Source of the DNA: Agelaius tricolor
Taxonomy: Eukaryota > Chordata > Aves > Passeriformes > Icteridae
NCBI GenBank assembly: GCA_023055355.1
Contig: JALJCS010000039.1
Coordinates: forward strand, 486,001-550,000
DNA length: 64,000 bases
Reading direction: 5' to 3'
Shown here: positions 24,158-36,654 of the stretch, piece by piece
Position numbering within the stretch: position 1 is the stretch's first letter
How the letters are laid out: each line of letters opens with the position of its first letter
Position numbers and translations under genes: made by a program
The notes under the pieces: model-generated
The model's database searches: none
Seen by the model: the letters and a program-made list of their open reading frames with translations, nothing else
Told to the model about the DNA's origin: nothing

Positions 24158-24470
24158 TGAAGGCCGCGATGACCTGGTTTCAGAGTCCAGCACTTCGATC
24201 TCCTTCGTGGGATCCCTTGTGGCCAATAACGGACGCTGACACCAATGTGGTGGACGGTTAAAGGCGTTTATTGAGGGGTCTTAAGGGTATTTATGGACTA
24301 AGGGGTCTCTCTACGTCAGACAGGGGTTTGGCTATACTTTCTAAGGTTAGTATGGAGTGGAAAGTTACTGGCATGCATAGGTTAGGGGGGCTACACGTCT
24401 GGCTACATTCCAAGGGTGATCCTTATCTATGGGGAGGGGGGTAGAAGGATTCCTGTAATTTTCCGTTACA
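24158..24470 (-). mobile_element. solo LTR (about 313 bp)
   Basis: On the minus strand it starts TGTAACGGAAAATTACAG, has a TATA-like CATAAATACCC, then CTCAATAAACGCC as poly(A) signal, and ends in a U5-like GC-rich stretch. The short U3-R-U5 layout fits a small class II type LTR. I could not read a clear target-site duplication, so the 3' end is approximate. Confidence 0.65.
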
Positions 24471-25984
24471 GCCCGAAATCTTCCAAACGCCTGTCCCTGG
24501 CCTACCACAGACAAAACCCCCAAGAACCCAAATGCAACATTTTGTCTGGCAGAGCTGACAGGAACCCTGTGCATTTAATTCAGCCATTGGCAGCAAATAG
24601 AAATCAGCTTGAAGCTCCTTTGGTCCACTACTACTTACTTTTTTTCACCCAAAACATGTAATTACATCTACTTTTTGGGAAGAAATTACTGCTTTGAGTG
24701 GTTCAATGCAAAGAGTTTCTTCCCATACCCACTCATAATCAGTCACCAAGAGAAATATTTTCTAAAAAGATCTCTTCCAAATTTTGGAGTGACTTTCAAC
24801 ATAAATCACTTGGTTATTTTGCTCAAAATGCTAAGGGAATTGAATTGGGCTCCCTCATCTTAAAAAGAATTGTTTCTTCCTAGCTCTTCACAAAGAGGAA
24901 CAAAACACTTGGTTGCAGCAGACTGAAGGGAGGAAGAGGTTTCTTTCCCCCTGAGCTGCACAATAGGAGACAATTTTGTTGCCAAGAGGCCACAGAACCC
25001 AGCCAATTTCCAGTTCTTTCAGTGTAAGGGAAAAGTTCTGAGGATCCCAGCTGTGGGAGACACAGAGTGGCAGGAGCAGGGGATCTGCTGGGGGGTTTGG
25101 GGTGGGGCCAGATGAAAGAAATGTTCAAGCAAAACCTGTGAGAGCTCAAGATTCCATCCCTCAGAGGAGAAACTGGATTTGACCCAAATGCCATTCAAAT
25201 CCAAAAAACACTGAGGCATTTCCCCAAGCTCTGCTGGGCCATCAGGTACAACCCAAATCCATCTGTGGGACCAGGGCAGCAGATCCCTGGCACTGGACAG
25301 GGATGCTCCCCTGGGAAGCCACCTGCATTGCCCATGGCACTCACAAGACCTGCTTCTAAAGACCCAAACATCCATTATAATTGCATGGATTTGGTGCTGG
25401 CTCAACACTCAGAATGTTGACAGCACAAAGTCCAGTTCTCACACTGACTTCTCCAAGTTTTGGACCAAGACTGCAAAGAAGGAAACCCAGCAAAGAAATT
25501 CCAAACAGGGGCCCTAATAAATGTAATAAAATTCCACGTGCCTGTGTTTGCTGCAGGGAAGAATAGTGCTCCTTATTAAATCATTACAAACAATTAAAGC
25601 AGCAGAGGGGAGGAAGACAGAGCTTTTGGGGCAAATTTGGAGACCTCATCTATGGGTGGATGGAGCACCTCGGATTTTCCCAATTGCTAGGAATGGTTCC
25701 CCAGGTCCTTGGTGTAAAATGCGGCTCCCCAGCAAGTGCAGATCTGCAAGATGAGAAACAATTTAGGCAATTGGTGATGCATCTTTCTAAATCGCTCTCC
25801 TTTCTCTCTTACAGTACTGATTTAGATGCACTACCTTGCTTGTTTTTGCTTGTTACTAAAATCAAGCGCACATTTTTTATTTTTAATATCATCTTACATT
25901 GTGGTTCCTTCATATTCACAGTAAAAGAAGACCATTATTTCCAGTGATGTGTCCTTTAAATCACCTCAGTCAATTGGCAGAACA
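24471..25984. other. intergenic, with a short dispersed repeat
   Basis: No gene recognised. About 25620-25760 is similar to the reverse complement of 34940-35085 (shared GGGGCAAATTTGGAG and CTATGGGTGGATGGA), showing that pieces of this locus are scattered in inverted orientation near the MROH gene. Confidence 0.4.
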
Positions 25985-26110
25985 CCAGGAGGCCCCTGAG
26001 GAGCCGGGGTGCTGGGAAGCCCTGAGGAATTGGGTGTCAGAGGGCACAAGCAGCCCCCAGGCAGCCACCTTGTTCCTGGCACCCGGCTGCTCTGGCGCTT
26101 CCCCAGAGCG
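25985..26110 (-). repeat. diverged inverted copy of the MROH downstream flank
   Basis: The minus strand resembles the first 100 bases of the duplicated segment at 27906 and 36655 (AAGGTGGCTGCC, GGGGGCTGCTTGTG and CCTCAGGGCTT blocks in order). It is clearly more diverged than those two are from each other. Confidence 0.55.
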
Positions 26111-26229
26111 TCTCCCAGGCCTGCGGCAGAGCCCTCCAGGCCGGGCCTCAGCAGGAGGATGGGGGCACCCCTGAGGTGCCCAGGCTGGGCTGGCTGGGCA
26201 CAGGGAGGGCAAAGCTCCCCTGCTGGGGC

Positions 26230-27230
26230 ATGGGATGAGGCAGTGGGAAGCCAGAGAACCTGAGATTTTACCCCCAAATGTTCTGTCTTTGCCCTAACAT
26301 TTACCTCAGGTTTTGTCACAAAATGATCTCCATGTGCCCTCTAGAAATTACTCAGACTTTTCCTCAAAAGTAATTTTTTTCCCCTAGAGATCACCTTAAA
26401 TTTTTCTGCTCAAATATCTACTACATGTACTCGACAGATCACCTCTGATTTCATTATTCTCACAGTCCAGTGATTACCTCAACTGGAAAGCCCAAATGTT
26501 CATTCCGTGCCCTACAGGTAATTCCAGCATTCCTGTGCTATGAAGTTCTCTCCCTGGAAGCTACTGCAGCTTTACCCCTAGCCAAGTGAAACATTCCCTG
26601 GTGCTGAGGCAAACCTGGCCCATGCTCCCCGGTGTGTATGAGCGCAGGGCAGCCCCAGGGCAGCTCCCCCAGGGCTTCCGGAAGGCCACCCGGCGCCCGG
26701 CCCCGCGGGGCGGCCCCAGCGGGTTCGAGTTGCCGCCCGCGGCTGAGGGGAGCGGCGGGGCGGGGCCGCCCGCGCCTGGGCGGGAAACGCTCCCTGCGGC
26801 GGGGAGCGGGCGGCGGCGGCGCAGCGGGGACCGGCCCGGCCCTGCCGTGTCCCTCAGGGCGAGCCCACGGCCCCTCAGCGGCCCTGGCGTCCCTTCAGCC
26901 AGCGGCATGTGCGCTCAGCCACACGCGGCGTGCCCGTGTCCCCCTCACTTTCCCTCAGTGACACCGCCTCGCCCTGAGGGACACGACAGACACCCGCCTC
27001 CCCTCAGGGACTCTCACTGGCCTCAGTGGCATGCAGGGCATCTGCATGCCATTCAGACACTGTCATGACACCTCAGCGACCCACGGGGCATCTGCCTTCC
27101 CTTCAGTGACAGAAAGGCACCTGCAACCTGCTGGGGAAGCCTCAAGTCTGCTCAGTGACCCCATGTGCCCTCAGCATTGGGACACCCACCTTTCTCTCAG
27201 TGACGCTCACGTCCCGTCAGCAAATCAAGA
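26230..27230. repeat. degenerate minisatellite-like DNA around a GC-rich block
   Basis: Two parts surround the CpG block. 26270-26560 is AT-rich with imperfect repeats of about 30-35 bases built on ATTACCTC or ATCACCT. 26880-27230 is GC-rich with many imperfect copies of CCCTCAGTGAC at similar spacing. Both look like old tandem arrays with the same period. Confidence 0.45.
26620..26960. promoter_or_regulatory. CpG-rich block, possible CpG island
   Basis: Very high GC with many CpG dinucleotides (CGGCGGCGGCGCAGCGG near 26810). Long frames in it on both strands are a side effect of GC content. No clear gene starts here, so an orphan CpG island or GC-rich repeat is equally possible. Confidence 0.4.
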
Positions 27231-27905
27231 GGCACCAGCCATCCTATGGGTGACTCAGAGCGAGTGCAGTGGGTCATGGTGGCCAGGGGCCAGCAGCAAG
27301 CAGAAACCCAGGGCTGGGGAACAGGTTCTGCTCTGCTTACAGCGTGGGCTGAGGGCCAGGAGAGCTCCATTTCCCCCTTGAGATGTTGGAGACAGGGCCT
27401 TTCACCCTCCTTACAGGGCTGCCCCTTGCTGCAGGCAGCCAAAGGAGCACGACGGCAAAAGGCCAAGGACAGCAAAACAAAGAGCCAGCCCTGCACACAG
27501 GGAGGTGACCAGTGCAAAGCCAGCGTGGCACCCGAAGGTGCCTGCCGCTCTCATGTGTCCCTGCCCTGGGAATGCCAGCAATGCCCTTTGTCCAGAGGGC
27601 CTTTCTGTGGCCCCTCTGGGCTCAAAGCTGCTGCTCTTCTGGCTCAATGAGGCCTAAAGACACAGAACTTGGCCTCCCCCACAGCAAGAGGAACAAGACT
27701 CGGAGAGCAGACAGTGGAGCTCAATGCCTAAGGCTGACGGACTGGGGGCTCCAGTCTCGAGCACAGGGAGGGCACACGCCCAGCCCCACAACTCCTGCCC
27801 TCACAGCTCTGAAAGGCCGGCACCAGGATTCCACGCCTGATTCCAGAAGGTCCCTCACACTGCCCACTGAGGAAGAGCCAGAGCAGCCGGCTGTCAGGAG
27901 CAAGG

Positions 27906-29169
27906 CAGCTGCCAGGGGGCTGCTTGTGGCCTCTGACAGGCCATTGCTCAGGGCTTGCCAGCGCCCCAGCCCCTCAGGCCCTGCCCCAGCCCGGCCAAGC
28001 TGCCCGGCAGCAGCGCCGCAGCCCCACAGCAGCTCCAGAGCAGCCCCATCCAGAGGCACCTGGGAGCCCTCAGCAAGGCAGGCAGCAGCAGACGGGCGGG
28101 AGGACACGGATGGCGCTTCCTGCCTGGCCCAGGGCTTGTGGCCATCTCCAGGCACCACTCTGGCAGGGATCCCTGCAGCTCCGGCCCCTGCCCAGCCACT
28201 CTGTGGGCAGCACAAAGGCTTCAGCAGAACCACCAAAGGCCAAGGGGCTTCTGGCCATTTCCCCTTGCCCACCGCATGCCTGGGCAGCTGGCTGAGCACA
28301 AGAACCCTTTTCCCCCTCTTCCCCTCTGCCCTACAGACCCTGGGCAGCAAAAAAAATCTCCTGAGATTCTTTGTATTATAACACAGTCTATATTTACATA
28401 GGATAAAAAATAGAATGGGAGAAAAGAAAAATCTTACAGAAAACTAAAAATCCCCGCTGGCTCAGGTTGCCCCAGCAAAGAGAGCCTCCCGGATCAGCTC
28501 TCCTCAGAGCTCCAGCAGTGCAGCCAGCCGAGCCGTGACAGACGAGGCCGAGTGATCCATGCCCTGCACAGCTGATCGTGCAGCCTCTGGAAGATGGAAT
28601 ATCGCCCACTGGCTGTTGCTCGGAGGACATGCAGTGTTTGAAATGCCAGCTCTGACACAGCACTGCTCATGTCCTCCGTCAGGCTTTCAAGGGCTGCAAG
28701 AGAGAGGATCAGAGCTGTGGTAAATACGTATGATTTGTGCTGACAAAATTGAAACAGTAATCAATATTGATGCAGTAATTAATATTTGGAAAGAATAATA
28801 AAACAGTTAAAAGTTGTAATTCCAAGAAAAAAGGGAGAGGAGGGTTTCCACGCCCCCCCTCCCTGCAGATGTTCAAGGACAGGAGGAAAAAGCAAGAGAT
28901 AACAGTTACTAAAAATTAACAGAAAGAAGGGAAAATCTGGTTGGGTCCCAGGAAAATGCTAGCTATAAGAGATTTATTGCTTTGATGCTTAAATGTAGTA
29001 ATTTGTTAGTTTTGGATTACATTGTACTGGCTTGGTGCGCATGTATAACCCAAAGGTGAATTAAAGGACATAGAGGAAGAAGAGAGGCCTTCATCAAACA
29101 ACGACCCCCAAAGACTTGTGCGACAACCAAAACGAGCGGTGGAGCATGCGCGGTAAAGGTGCTGATGAG
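27906..29169. repeat. segmental duplication, copy 1 (MROH last exon and flank)
   Basis: A 1.26-kb block repeated in direct orientation at 36655-37917 with high identity (point differences and a few short indels by eye). It spans sequence downstream of the MROH gene, its last coding exon (28494-28693) and about 475 bases of the last intron. Here it is continuous with the rest of the gene. Confidence 0.9.
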
Positions 29170-32100
29170 GGCAGAGGTAGAAGTGTGATGAATCGAAAAT
29201 GGGAGGAGATGACAATGACACATGGCATAAAAGGGGGAATCTTTACTTGGAAAGCTCATACGTGAGGTGGCAAGGGTCCTGCACTACATGGCCCGTGGTT
29301 ATCCTTTGCATATGTGCTATTATTGGAACCAAATTATCCCTTATTTTTAATCAAATTATATTGTCAAGATATATTTTCTAAACTATTCAATTAAAATTGC
29401 TGCTATCTCAAATATTGTTTGGTTTTTTAGGATGGGATAATTGGGCAAAGATAACAGAGCCAAGGTCAGATCCCAGATCTGTGGGGAGCCAAGGAGAGCC
29501 CGCTGCCAGAGCCTTCCAAGCCGGCTCTTGCCATGGAGCAGGAGCAAGGGGATCAGCCCGAAGCCGCTGGCCAAGAATGGGCCACGAGGCCCTGAAATCT
29601 CAGGGTGCTCTGGCCCCGGGAGCAGAGCCCTCCGCAGCCGGGGCAGGGCTTGCAGCTGTCCCTGGCAGCCCCCGCTGTCAGCCCGCTGGCCTCACTCACC
29701 AGTGCAGATCAGCTGCAGCTCTTGCTGCTGCCCCCTCAGGTGCCGCCCAGCCATGCCTGTGAACACAGAGCCTGTCAGGGCGCCAGCGGCACAGCTCCCT
29801 GCCGGCGGCGCTGCCGGCGCTGTGGCCACACGGGCTGCTGGCCCGGCAGGGCTCAGCCCGGCCCTTGGCGCACGCTGCCGCCTCAGGGCACGGCTGCCAG
29901 AGGGCGGCAGCAGCAATGCCCAGGCCGGGCGGGGCTCCACGGCGCCGGGCCCGGCCGGCGCTGCCGGGGCAGCAGGTAGGGCTGGGGCCGATCTGCGGCG
30001 GGCCGTGCCGGGATGGGAGCCCGGGCTCGTGGCTCACCCATGAACCTGATGGCCGCCTCTCGCAGGGGCTCCTGTGGGCTCCGCAGGTAGCGCAGGGCCT
30101 GGCGCAGGTGCTCGGCCGCTCTGCTCCTATCCTCTGACAGCTGCAGAGAGCGGCCGGAGGGAAGGGTTGGCGCGGGCTCCGCCCCTGGGCCGGGCGCTGC
30201 CTGCGCCCAGCCCCAGCCTCCCCTGGCCACACAGGCCTGAGGCGCGGCCTGCAGCCGCTGGCCAAGGGCTCCCGAGGGCAGGGGGCAGAGGGCCGGCTGC
30301 TGCCCGGGGAGCCGCGGTGCCGGCCCGCAGCCCAGCCAGGCCGGGGCTCCATAGGCACCCGGCTGGGGCCCACGGGAGCCTGGAGCAGAGCCCCTGCGGC
30401 CTCTGGCTGCAGCAGCGGGCAGGGACACAGCTGCCCGGCCCGCACACTGAGCGCCGCCCTCAGGGGCCTTCTCCAGGCTGAGCCTGGGGGTTCTCGGCTC
30501 CTCTTACCAGGCACTCGCCAAACCTCCATGTCTGATCCACCTGGAGCATTTCTTCGAGATTCCTCCTCTTTAGGAATCTGGCTGAAGAATGCAGTACTAA
30601 GCAGGAGGCCTGGAGAGCAGCAGAGATGCGGAGTTGGCCTCGCAGGCCAGGGCACAGGAGCATCCCAGTGTCACAGCCTGAAGGAGGCTGCAGCCCACAA
30701 GGTGCCAGGGCAGGAGGCAGCCCAGTCCCCTCCCAGGGGGACAGCAGCCGGCCACAAGTCCTCACCTCAGCAACAATCTGATTCTCATCATGGCAGTGGA
30801 AGTAGAGTGGCACCAGGCTCTGGCGCACATGGGACTTCACGGCCTTTCTTCCATCTTCTCTTAATAAGTCCAGCATCTCTTGAAAGACACACATGGAGTT
30901 CAGCTGCACCTGGATATCATCCTGTATGAAAGGAAGGGCAAAAGACCTCAGCATCAGCTGCTTCAGGCCCCCCAGGGCACAGGCCTGCATCTGCACAGGG
31001 CACCAAGTGTCCGGGCAGCAGCCGGTGGCCGAGGCTGTGGGCACAGAGCCTTACGTGGTCAAAGAGTGGCAGGAGCGCCTCAGCCAGCTGCAGGGCAATG
31101 GGGGTGGCTATTGGGGCACCATTATCCAGGAGCAAATATCGCAGTAGAAGAATGGTCATCCTGATCATGTGGCTATCATTTTCCTGCAGGAGCTCCACAA
31201 GACTTTCAGTCAGGCTGCCCATTTTTTCAGCCTGTGCAGAACACAAGTTTGTGAAAGGCCAGCCTGCTGCCACAGGGCCCAGAGGCCAAAGGCCTGTCCC
31301 AAAGCACTGGGGCAGCTGAAGCGGGAGGCAGGAGAGCTGGGAGCAGCTGCCCCAGCGCCCCAAGCCCAGGCAAGGCCAAGCGACTGCCTTGCCCAGCCCC
31401 ACGCTGCCTGCACAGCTTCAGCCACTGCCCCCTTCTCACCATCAAGGGATTCTTGCCCAGCACTACCAGGCCTCTGAGTGCCAAGTAACGCCTGGCCCTG
31501 TGCTCGCTCTGCAGGTTCTGTGCCATGATCTCCAGAACACTGTCATTGCATTCCCTCAAGTCCAGGCACTCGAGGACCTGAAAGGCACCAGGCAGTGACA
31601 GGGAGCCGGCCGGCAGGAGCCTGGAACTGCACAGGGCTGGGCCCAGGCAGCAGCAAAGGGCACGGGCACCGTCCTGGCAGCTGTGCCTACGAGAGGGCAG
31701 AGAGCTGGGAGGCAGCGCTGGCCTTGAGGCTCACCTCCACAAGGAATGCCACGGCAGGGAAATCCCAGGATGGCATCTCTTGGCCGAGCAGGGCGAGCAG
31801 GTAGAATGCAATCCCGCAACAGAAGTGTACGGCTAATGGCAAATTTCTCTAAAGAGCGGAAAAAAGAAACAAGACCCTGAGCCAGTGGGGCAAATCTCTC
31901 CCAGGAGTGATTCTCAGCGTTCTCATCTTTCCCCACCACCCTTCCAGCAAGGGGACGTGGGCCATTTGGGAGTGGGTTGCTCATGGGCACCCTCCTCTGC
32001 CAGCCTTTTCTAGTCTGCTTGGCCGTCCTTCAGTGACAAGGCCCTCTGGCCCATGATCATGGGAGTTTGGGGGACACCTGGGCACAGAGCACAAATGTCA

Positions 32101-34294
32101 GAGGCACTGGGGGGAAGGGGCTCTCACATGGCCAGCAGAGCCACGGCAAAGTGGTGGCTGTCAAGAGAGAGCAGCGTGTCCCAGCCACACCTGCGTTCCA
32201 TTGCCACCACCACATCCTCACAGCGGAGAAGGCAGAGCAGGCACTTCAGGGTGCGCACTGCAAACCTGTGTGCACAGCAAAGGCCAGGTCACGCTGGCAG
32301 CACTGGCTCCTTGTCAGGCCACGTGGCAGGGACAGGAGGAGTGGGATGGAGCACCTGTTGGGGCTGATGGCAAGGCCGTGCTCTTGCTGGCATCCCTTCC
32401 AGAAGGCATCGATCTCCTCTGGCATCTCTTCTGTGCTGGAGAACACTTGGAAGAGCAGATGCACAAATAGGCGGGGGAAATACACCTTCAATATCCGTGG
32501 CAGACAGGGCACCTGCAGGATCTTCCACATCACCACGGTTGCCTGCAAAGGACAAAGCCCCCCCGGGACAGCGCTCAGTGCCCAGGGGTCCGTGTGGCAG
32601 GGCCCGAGCGTGGCAGGGAGAGGCCTGGAGAGAGGCAGGGGGAGCACGGGGCCTGCTGGGCCTGAAGCTGCCCCTGGGCCAGGTTTCAGGCCTCTGCGTG
32701 AGGCAGGCAGATGCAGTGGGGGAAGGAGGATGGAGAGCTCTGGAGAGGCGGCCTTGGGGCCAGCAAAGGCCACTTGCAGAAACTCACAGCCAGGCCAAAG
32801 ACAGCCGTTTTGTCCCCATCAGAGGTGCACATGCTGTGCTCTGGACAGCTCCCCATCACATCCAGGAGGGTCAGCTGTGCCAGCTCCGCAGTCCTGGCTG
32901 AGGCCATGATGGTCTTCCACATGGCCATGGCAGCTCTGCGGGGTCAGAGCTCTGTCTCAGGGGGGTCTCAGACACAGCACCGGGGGGAGCTGAGCTGGAT
33001 GCCAGTTCTGCCTCTGCCCACTGACCCTGGCCAGCAGCAGCCAGGCAGCCCAGGCCTGTGGGGACAGAGCCCTGAGGGGCAGGGAGGGAGCATGGCAGCA
33101 GGTTTTGGGGCCGACGTGCCAGGGCTGGGAAAGGTAGCAGCCAGAGGGCCCTGGAAGTCTCTGTTGCTCAGACACCTGTGGCAGGCTTTACAGGGTGATG
33201 GGATGGGGAGGCCTGAGCCCTCTGGGCAGGTGGGCCCCATACCTGTCACAGGACGGGGCCGCACGCAGGAGCGTCAGGACTGCGTCATCTGGCTGTGCTT
33301 CCGTCAGATCCAGCAGGGCCTCGTCCAGCCTGGGCTCAGCACAGTCATTGGCCACGAGCCACTGGTGGATGAACCTCACCATGGCGGGCACCTGCAGAAG
33401 GCACAGGGAGACTTGGGAAGCTGCCAGAGGGAGCAATGTTCCCAGCTTGCCCAGAGAAGTGCTTCCCTTCCCCGCGCACTGATATGTGGCCTCAAAGGAT
33501 CACAGGGACAAGCAGGCGTGGCTTGGGAGGCCAAGAAATTCCTGGGAGGATCAAACCCTGCCCACAGACAGCTTACTTGGTTTGGATAGTAAAAACCTTC
33601 CTCTACAAGATAACACAGGAGGGCAGCACTGGTCTTTGTTTTGAACATGGGTGAGTATGGTCGGAGTCCAGTGCCCATGGCAATGGTCTCTTCCTCCTGC
33701 AATCTCTTGATGAATTTGCAGATGAACTGTAGGAGAAGGGCAGGAAGACGGGGATGTTGCATGGAGTGCTGCACACACGGTGCTGGGCTGAGCAGGGACA
33801 GCAGGCCCAGCCCAGCTGGGGGTGGCTGCAGGTACCTGCGCTTTGCTGCGGAAGCGGCCACGGCTGGATTCCTGCTCTTGTGTGCGCTCCAGGGCTCCAT
33901 CTGGCAAAGAGCGAGCGCAGCCAGAGCTGAGGGGCTGCGGGAGAGGCCGGAGAACACAGCCCAGCCCTGCGCTCCCCAGGCTGGGAGAGCCCCAGGGGAT
34001 GGAGCGCGGCCACTGCGGGGTGTCTGCCCGGGCCCTCTTCCATCCTGTCCGTGGGCCTTTCCCCAGGGGAGTGCATGGGATGGGATGGGATGGGATGCAT
34101 GGCATGGCATGGCATGGGGCCAAGTTGGCTGCAGGATCCAGCCCTGCAGCCCAGCTCTGCCACTCACCCTCCTGGGGTGGATGGAAAGGCACCACCTCCT
34201 CAGTCTCCTGTGCTGGGGCAGCTCCAGGGCCTTCTTCCTCCTCCTCCTCCTCCAGCCAGGCCATCTTGGGCACTCTCGGGGGTCTCTGCTCCAT
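28494..34294 (-). CDS. maestro heat-like repeat (MROH) family protein, 15 coding exons
   Basis: Spliced minus-strand gene; I placed the exons by frame and GT-AG signals: 34294-34168, 33900-33836, 33726-33577, 33391-33243, 32935-32788, 32542-32355, 32265-32128, 31846-31735, 31577-31440, 31231-31055, 30921-30766, 30609-30508, 30140-30038, 29756-29700, 28693-28494. Phases agree at every junction and the sum is 2010 bases, about 669 residues plus stop, without an internal stop. The N-terminus is Glu-rich; the rest is paired alpha-helices typical of HEAT-type repeats, with family phrases such as MVRFIHQWL, FPRLFVHLLFQVFSS, ALLPLFDH, REAAIRFMG and AGRHLRGQQ. The family is named after maestro (MRO); molecular role unclear, probably protein scaffolding. 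Best guess is an MROH7/MROH2B-like passerine paralogue. An upstream in-frame ATG at 34405 is an alternative start; the acceptor at 31846 is the least certain junction. Confidence 0.85.
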
Positions 34295-35665
34295 GTCTCT
34301 GACTGGAGCTACTTGCAGGAGAGGTGCCCTGGGAAAGCTCCGGGGCACCAAGTCCCACGCTCTGCCCTTGAGGGCAGCTGCAGAATAGAAGCCTCGCAAG
34401 GCCACGGGTCACCGAGTCCTGTGCTCTGGCCTCGAGCTCAGCTGCAGGAACAAGGCTGCGGAAAAGCTCGTGCTCAGACGGGAACGAGCGTGCTGTGTGG
34501 GGGCTCCTCACGGCACCACTCTGTCCTGTTGTGCCCCGATGCGTGCTCCCAGCTCCTGGGCAAGCTTCTATTTCCCACGTGTCACAAAGGGGCCTTGGAT
34601 ACGGGTTCCGTTCCATGGCACGGTGACCGTGCTGCAGCGTGCCAGCCAGGGCCCTTGCACACACTGCCGCCTGCCCTGGGGCCGCCCCCAGCCCAGCCAA
34701 AGTGGCCCAGGCTGGAAGGAATGCCTGGCCCCAGGTGTCTAAGGCAGCCCCACAGGATCTTTAGGAAGGGCTCAGAGCATCAGCAAACGCCACCCAGCTC
34801 TGCAGGCTCTCAGTCCTATCCCCATATCTTTCCCTGAAAGCATTTGAATTTCTAAATTAGAATCCTTTGAGGGCTGGGGATTTACATTTTCCCTTTCAGA
34901 GAAGGCTTCTGCCTTCCTTAGCAGACACCTCTCTCTTCAAACCAAGACAATTGTTCATCATCTTGCAGATGTGCTGTTGCTGAGCAGCCCTGTTTTACAC
35001 CAGGCACCTGGAGAACCATGGAAAATGGGAAAATCCTAGCTGCTCCATCCATCCATAGATGAGGACTCCAAATTTGCCCCAAAAGTGGCTCCAGCTTTTA
35101 TAGGCCAAAAAGAGCAAGTCCAAGTGACTTGATGATATTTTTAGCCCAGAAAGCCCTGCTGCTGATGGCACACTTCACAATCAGCAGGGGACACAGCTAG
35201 GCCAAAGCCCAGACCTCTGCTGGGAGCCTTTCTCCTCAAACACCCTTCAAACAAGCCTCCATGCAAGTCAGCTGGGAAAGTCTCTTCACATGATCCATTG
35301 CTGGCACATAACTACACAGGGTTATGGGAAAGATTCTAAAGCAGCCGCTCTGGAGTCAAAGAGCCAGCAGCACTAAGAGTCCCTCTCATCTATTTGTAGC
35401 TAAATCACACTTTGGGTGACTTGAAGGAGTTTGGAAGGAGCTAGAGAGCGCACCTCTGAATTTTTTAGATGATGCCATTGCTTTTTCTTCTCTTCTACAT
35501 AGACAGGAAGGGTGAATTTGGCTCCCATCTGCACCGCACGGCTCACAGGGCTGCAAGACTTGTAGTTGCAAGAGCTTTGAAGGATTTCTTGGCCAAGAAG
35601 ACACGGCCAACAAGGATATTTCTGTTTTGGACCCAATCCTTCAATATTTCCTCTCAGGGACTCAT
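34295..35665. other. MROH upstream region, nothing recognised
   Basis: Would contain the promoter or 5' exons of the MROH gene. No CpG-rich promoter is obvious. 34940-35085 is the inverted relative of 25620-25760. Long plus-strand frames over 33641-34837 are shadows of the minus-strand exons. Confidence 0.4.
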
Positions 35666-36587
35666 GCTCTCGGGGTCTCTAGCTGCTCAGAGTGACTCCG
35701 AGATAAGTTAGAAAGTCTCTTTTCCCAGCCCGGCAGTGGAAGAAGGAGTCAGAGCTCTTCATTTCTCGGTCTCAAGGTTGTTCATTGTATCTCATCTATA
35801 AAATTCTTTCTCCTGTCCTGCCGAGGTCCACTCAGCAAGACAGTCTAAGGCACTCTGCCTCCGCCAGGGCGGTGTTATCTTCTTCTACTAAAAACAACTA
35901 CCTGTACAATATTTACAATGACTTTCCAATACCTATCATCTACGTTAGACAGTGAGCTTCTACTCTAAACCAATCGAAAAGTGCCAACATCACAGCAGAA
36001 GACGGAGGCCAAGAAGAAGGAGAAAGGCTGGACATGCCCAGATTCCTCCATCTTGCCCCCTGAAGCCCCATTCTAAAAACCCCCCAAATCTAGTTTTCCA
36101 CTCTGTGCTAAATTCACTATCATTTTGTGGCTTGTCATTCTTCATACAAGGTTGGGAATTGTTTTTTCCAAGGGCTAAATCAAAGGCACAGGGGTCTTGG
36201 GCTCTGTGCCAAGGTCTCTGAGGCCTCTGACAGGGTCTCGAGTCCTGCAGGGCAGCCCGAGGAATTTCCTGGGTTCCCACATCATGCTACGGTCTAAGCT
36301 TCCTTAGCCAATCCTGCCATGATGCAACAAACCTACAGCACTGCATCCTAAACTTCTTGTTTACCATTGGAACTACTTTGATTTTTCCTAGATCTTGAAC
36401 TCTAAACTTTCCTCCACTTCAGCTTTCCTCCCCGTGTCTCTGCTATAAACTAGAAATCCGCATTCTCGCTTCTAGCACCTAAGTTTGGAAGCCCTTTCCA
36501 AGGTCTCAGCTCAAATCCTGTGTTTAATTCTAAGCTTTGCTGACAAGACCAAAGGTCTGAGATTTCCCTGCATTTTCGTTTCCAACA
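35666..36587 (-). mobile_element. ERV LTR of a passerine-type family (about 920 bp)
   Basis: On the minus strand it starts near TGTTGGAAACGAAAATGC at 36587 and runs to about 35666. Part of it (36000-35935, around TGATGTTGGCAC and CACTGTCTAACG) reappears on the plus strand at 47850-47895, so it is an interspersed repeat. Ends are approximate and no target-site duplication was readable. Family assignment is from memory of common songbird LTRs. Confidence 0.55.
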
Positions 36588-36654
36588 ACACTGATGCTCT
36601 TAGTTGCAGAGTGTCCGGGATCCGTCTTGCCAGTCAGCTCTGGCAGGAAGAAGG

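Noticed and set aside
29040..29230. Possible LTR remnant in the last MROH intron
   Set aside because: Only a vague resemblance to the U3/R part of the histidine-primed LTRs (GCCTTCATC, ACGACCCCC); no ends or signals could be defined.
29441..30655. Long frames up to 319 codons over the MROH exons 12-14 and introns
   Set aside because: GC-rich intron read-through; spliced exons explain the conserved parts.
33641..34837. 398-codon plus-strand frame
   Set aside because: Antisense to MROH exons and introns without any recognised domain.
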